In this document: one piece after another, positions 19,595 to 22,026 of the stretch | Numbering within the stretch: the stretch's first letter is position 1 | How the letters are laid out: each line of letters begins with the position of its first letter | Source of the DNA: Hypsibius dujardini | Lineage: Eukaryota > Tardigrada > Eutardigrada > Parachela > Hypsibiidae | Length of the DNA: 22,026 bases | Assembly: GCA_001579985.1 (NCBI GenBank) | Contig: LRSR01010168.1 | Span: 1-22,026, forward strand | Reading direction: 5' to 3' | Notes under the pieces: generated by a model | Databases searched by the model: none | Told to the model about the DNA's origin: nothing | What the model saw: the letters and a program-made list of their open reading frames with translations, nothing else | Made by a program: the position numbers and the translations under genes

Positions 19595-19667
19595 TCTTCT
19601 GTGTGTGTGTCTGTGTGTGTGTGTCTGTCTGTGTGTCTGTGTGTGTGTGTGTCTCTCTGTGTGTGAC

Positions 19668-19703
<36 letters not shown>

Positions 19704-19712
19704 AGTTTGCCT
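19595..19712. repeat. GTGT/CTGT array upstream of the ITM2-like exons
   Basis: The first part is mainly GT dinucleotides with CTGT interruptions; the second part is pure CTGT. It is probably intronic in the ITM2-like gene. Confidence 0.95.
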
Positions 19713-19802
19713 GCCTTCCTGCCAACACGCACCGATATGTCTGAGCCAGACATTCTATCAGTAAAAAATTAATTGATCTTCTGCGACCACATAATCCAAC
19801 GG

Positions 19803-20853
19803 CCCGATGCGAAAGATGAACCTCAGCGCTAAGCCAAAATGGGCTTATCGGCGTACCTTAGCTGAGTTCTCACTGGCTTAGCGCTGATGCTCAGTCAATG
19901 TTATAACCCTTATAGAGGAATACTCAGCGCTACCTTAATTTAACCTAGTCAACTATCCCAAACTGCCTTAGCTCCGACTAGCCTCGTAGCCTATTCCCAA
20001 CCAAGCAAAACTTGGCATTTAAAGCGACAACCAATCAATCAATCTACTGAATTTAATTTAGCCACGTACATAAAACAGGACAGAAAATAACGATTCTCAG
20101 AATGTATAGCGAAAACAACAACCTTCGCAGCACTTATAATAGAATACGAAAGCGCAGTACTGTCTGCTGGTTAAGAAACAACTAGCATTGAACGAAATGG
20201 CTGTGGAAGAGGCCGAAAAGATAAAAAAGGTACGCTCGGATGCGATCGACTTTCACCTGTGGGGAGAAAGACAATCTGTTAATGATGGGCTGATACAATA
20301 AGTGAATAATAAAATAATATTTGAAATAGTCTTCAAGAAAAGCCTTCCATCCAAGATATCATCGCCGAAGGAAAATTGAGAAGTCTCATACCTTTTAAAA
20401 TGACGGAAGCCATGAGAGGACGGAAGTCAGGGAAGGAAAAGATTGTTTTTGCACGAAGACCCCGAAATGGTTTTTGAGCCGTTGAAAATTTTCGAAGTGT
20501 TTCTTGCTTGGCTTGGAGCACGTGCGTTTGCCTAAATGTTTCTTAGTCAACAATGAGCTTTCGACTAAGGGATGAATACCTCAGTTTAGGCATTTTCTGA
20601 CTAGGCTAACCCATAACAAGCCGAACTAAGGCACGGGATAGGAAAGTCAGTCGCACATAGGCTAGTTTGGGATTGTTGACAATGAGCCTACCGGTACGTA
20701 AGGCAAACCAGGACAGTTAGGGCTAAGGTTGACTTTTTTGCTTAGTTTCTACTGATCGACAATCGGAACTGAGCAAAAATGACTACGATTGCCTTAGTTT
20801 TTGGTTAAACTAAGTCATCCAGCTTAGTTGCAAAAATTCACTTTCGCATCGGG
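19803..20853. mobile_element. 1.05-kb foldback-type element with subterminal CTTAG repeats and a short core
   Basis: The ends are a perfect 13-bp inverted repeat, CCCGATGCGAAAG (19803-19815) and its complement (20841-20853). CTAAG/CTTAG motifs are dense in both outer ~250 bp. Further imperfect inverted pairing is visible deeper in: GTCAACTATCCCAAAC at 19948 matches the reverse complement of 20661-20680 (GTCAACAATCCCAAACTAGC). The left arm also contains a perfect 14-bp hairpin, TCAGCGCTAAGCCA at 19823-19836 paired with 19874-19887. The core (about 20010-20560) has no repeat structure and carries short open frames. No transposase was recognised and no clear target-site duplication was seen. Confidence 0.7.
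20195..20480 (+). other. possible small gene in the core of the foldback element
   Basis: An ATG in good context (GAAATGG) at 20195 opens MAVEEAEKIKK, followed by a plausible donor, GTACGC. About 100 bp later an open stretch of roughly 48 codons (from about 20335) reads LQEKPSIQDIIAEGKLRSLI and continues basic to a stop at about 20480. The phases do not fit: using TAG|TCTT as acceptor puts the first exon in a different frame, giving only about 33 aa. A minus-strand frame is open over the same DNA. I cannot say whether any of this is translated. Confidence 0.2.
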
Positions 20854-21315
20854 GGTTTCCGTTCACAGTTCAATTTGTCTGATCAGCTGACAGATAAGTC
20901 AATTAACTGTATACTGCTGTCTAAAAAACGTCACGCACTCAACCACATAGTCACCCGTTCCGCAAGAAAATACGTCTAAATTTCCACAAATTGCTTGAGC
21001 CTGCAACCTTGACATATATTATTCAGTCCCTTACTATTAATTCAAAGTCCTACGTGTGGTTGAATTGATGGATGTAATGTTAATAATACATTAGTTGAGC
21101 AGCGAGACTGTGATGAAGGATAAATATGCCAAATTCAGTGAGGAGGGGGCTTTGGACTTTGTTTTATGATCCACGTGTGTCAATACATATACTACATCAC
21201 TGCACCTTGTCCAGCTGAGAGGAAACAAGGTGTACCCAAAAACCACTAGAGACATTTTAGCAAAAGTTTGAATAATATCCAGAATATCAGAATGTTTATA
21301 TAACACGTAGATCAA
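20854..21315. other. no gene seen
   Basis: AT-rich DNA with only short frames of no recognisable family. Confidence 0.5.
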
Positions 21316-21562
21316 AATGGATAGACAGACTGGCAGGCAGACAGGCGGACAAATAGGTTAACAAACAGGCAAAGAGAGGGTCAGACAGACAGGCAGACAG
21401 GCAGACAGACAGACATAGAGGCAGGCAGACAGGCAGACAGGCAGACAGACAGGCAGACAGACAGACAGACAGACATAGAGGCAGGCAGACAGGCAGACAT
21501 ACCGATAGCCAGGCAGATAGACAGACAGAAAGGCAGAAAGACAGACAGAGAGGCAGACAGTC
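21316..21562. repeat. CAGA array with CAGG variants
   Basis: CAGA/CAGG units contain a higher-order repeat: a segment with ACATAGAGGCAGGCAGACAG occurs at about 21413 and again at about 21473. The DNA from 21563 to 21974 holds no supported gene. Confidence 0.95.
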
Positions 21563-21973
21563 ACACTTCCAGCGGAAATTCGAATGTTATAGGCATGAAA
21601 CGGAAATCCACATTGATGCCGTCCCGATGCGTGATTTCTTTTCGGACAACATATTTTTTGACGACCCTATTTATCCTGCTTTATAACGTATTTATGTTCC
21701 AAGTCTCAGATTCCCAGTAGGACTAAATAAGTCTTATCTCGTCTCGTCTGCACCATTGATCGTGCCATACGCAGCTGACCCCATGCGCGAGCCCATTTAC
21801 GATTTATATCGAACTTTAAAGTCAACAACATGTTGCTAGAGGGATAAACATGACAAACGCGAGGCAAATTCAGACGCCCTGATCGTTGCCATCGACGTTT
21901 AGAAATTTTGCGTTGGTTGTGATTGTGAACAAAAATGTGGAAGGCATGCTAAGTGTCCGGTATCAATTATTTT

Positions 21974-21974
<1 letters not shown>

Positions 21975-22025
<51 letters not shown>

Positions 22026-22026
22026 G
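21975..22026. repeat. CAGA array running off the right edge
   Basis: Pure CAGA units (one early CAAA) continue to the last base of the window. Confidence 0.95.

Noticed and set aside
21570-21720. CAG followed by plus-strand frames beginning RKFECYRHETEIHID or, one frame over, MKRKSTLMPSRCVISF
   Set aside because: Two frames are open at once and neither shows a known family. I could not link them in phase to any upstream exon.
1470-22026. Regular repeats considered as a CRISPR array or prokaryotic element
   Set aside because: The repeats are tetranucleotide microsatellites without spacer structure, in a spliced animal gene region.
1-22026. tRNA, rRNA or snRNA genes
   Set aside because: No cloverleaf with A and B boxes, rRNA segment or snRNA core was recognised by eye; a covariance-model scan was not possible.

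Overview
The window is animal nuclear DNA, most likely from an invertebrate. Every recognisable gene is a conserved eukaryotic gene split by GT-AG introns. Exon translations joined in phase give near full-length matches to eIF2B alpha (EIF2B1), vitamin K epoxide reductase (VKORC1), MITD1, OPA3 and mitochondrial ADP-forming succinyl-CoA ligase beta (SUCLA2). The 3' end of an ITM2/BRI-like BRICHOS protein is also present. VKORC1 plus the ITM2-like gene point to Metazoa. Short introns and seven or more genes in 22 kb argue against a vertebrate. I cannot name the species.

Layout from left to right: repeat DNA (1-660); the first exon of an unrecognised Ser/Arg-rich protein (minus, 666-1154), whose gene runs off to the left; EIF2B1 (minus, 1860-4071, 7 exons); a repeat-rich spacer (4100-5290); VKORC1 (minus, 5290-6897, 3 coding exons plus a probable 5' UTR exon near 7131); a small Lys/Glu/His-rich gene (minus, 7735-8564) whose only coding intron coincides with a terminal-inverted-repeat element; further inverted-repeat elements (8651-9495); MITD1 (plus, 9653-11802, 5 exons); OPA3 (minus, 12264-13076, 2 exons); SUCLA2 (plus, 13993-17163, 11 exons); the ITM2-like gene (minus, last two exons 18329-19372); a 1.05 kb inverted-repeat element (19803-20853); and tetranucleotide arrays up to the right edge. 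MITD1 and OPA3 are tail to tail, as are SUCLA2 and the ITM2-like gene. OPA3 and SUCLA2 are head to head, as are the His-rich gene and MITD1.

The genes do not form one pathway. SUCLA2 and OPA3 are both mitochondrial and share one divergent upstream region. EIF2B1 acts in translation initiation, MITD1 in ESCRT-III-dependent abscission, and VKORC1 in ER redox and vitamin K recycling.

The non-coding DNA is unusual. Eleven CTGT/CAGA tetranucleotide arrays occur, several filling introns almost completely. Short GATT/AATC runs bound 49-67 bp tandem duplications in at least four places. A dispersed family of short inverted-repeat elements (ends near ACACRYGGCCA) is present in four copies. The most notable observation is the element at 7886-8440: its inverted termini supply the 5' splice site and border the 3' splice site of an in-phase intron, which is the architecture expected of an intron-generating transposon (introner). 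All calls were made by eye, without alignment or transcript data.
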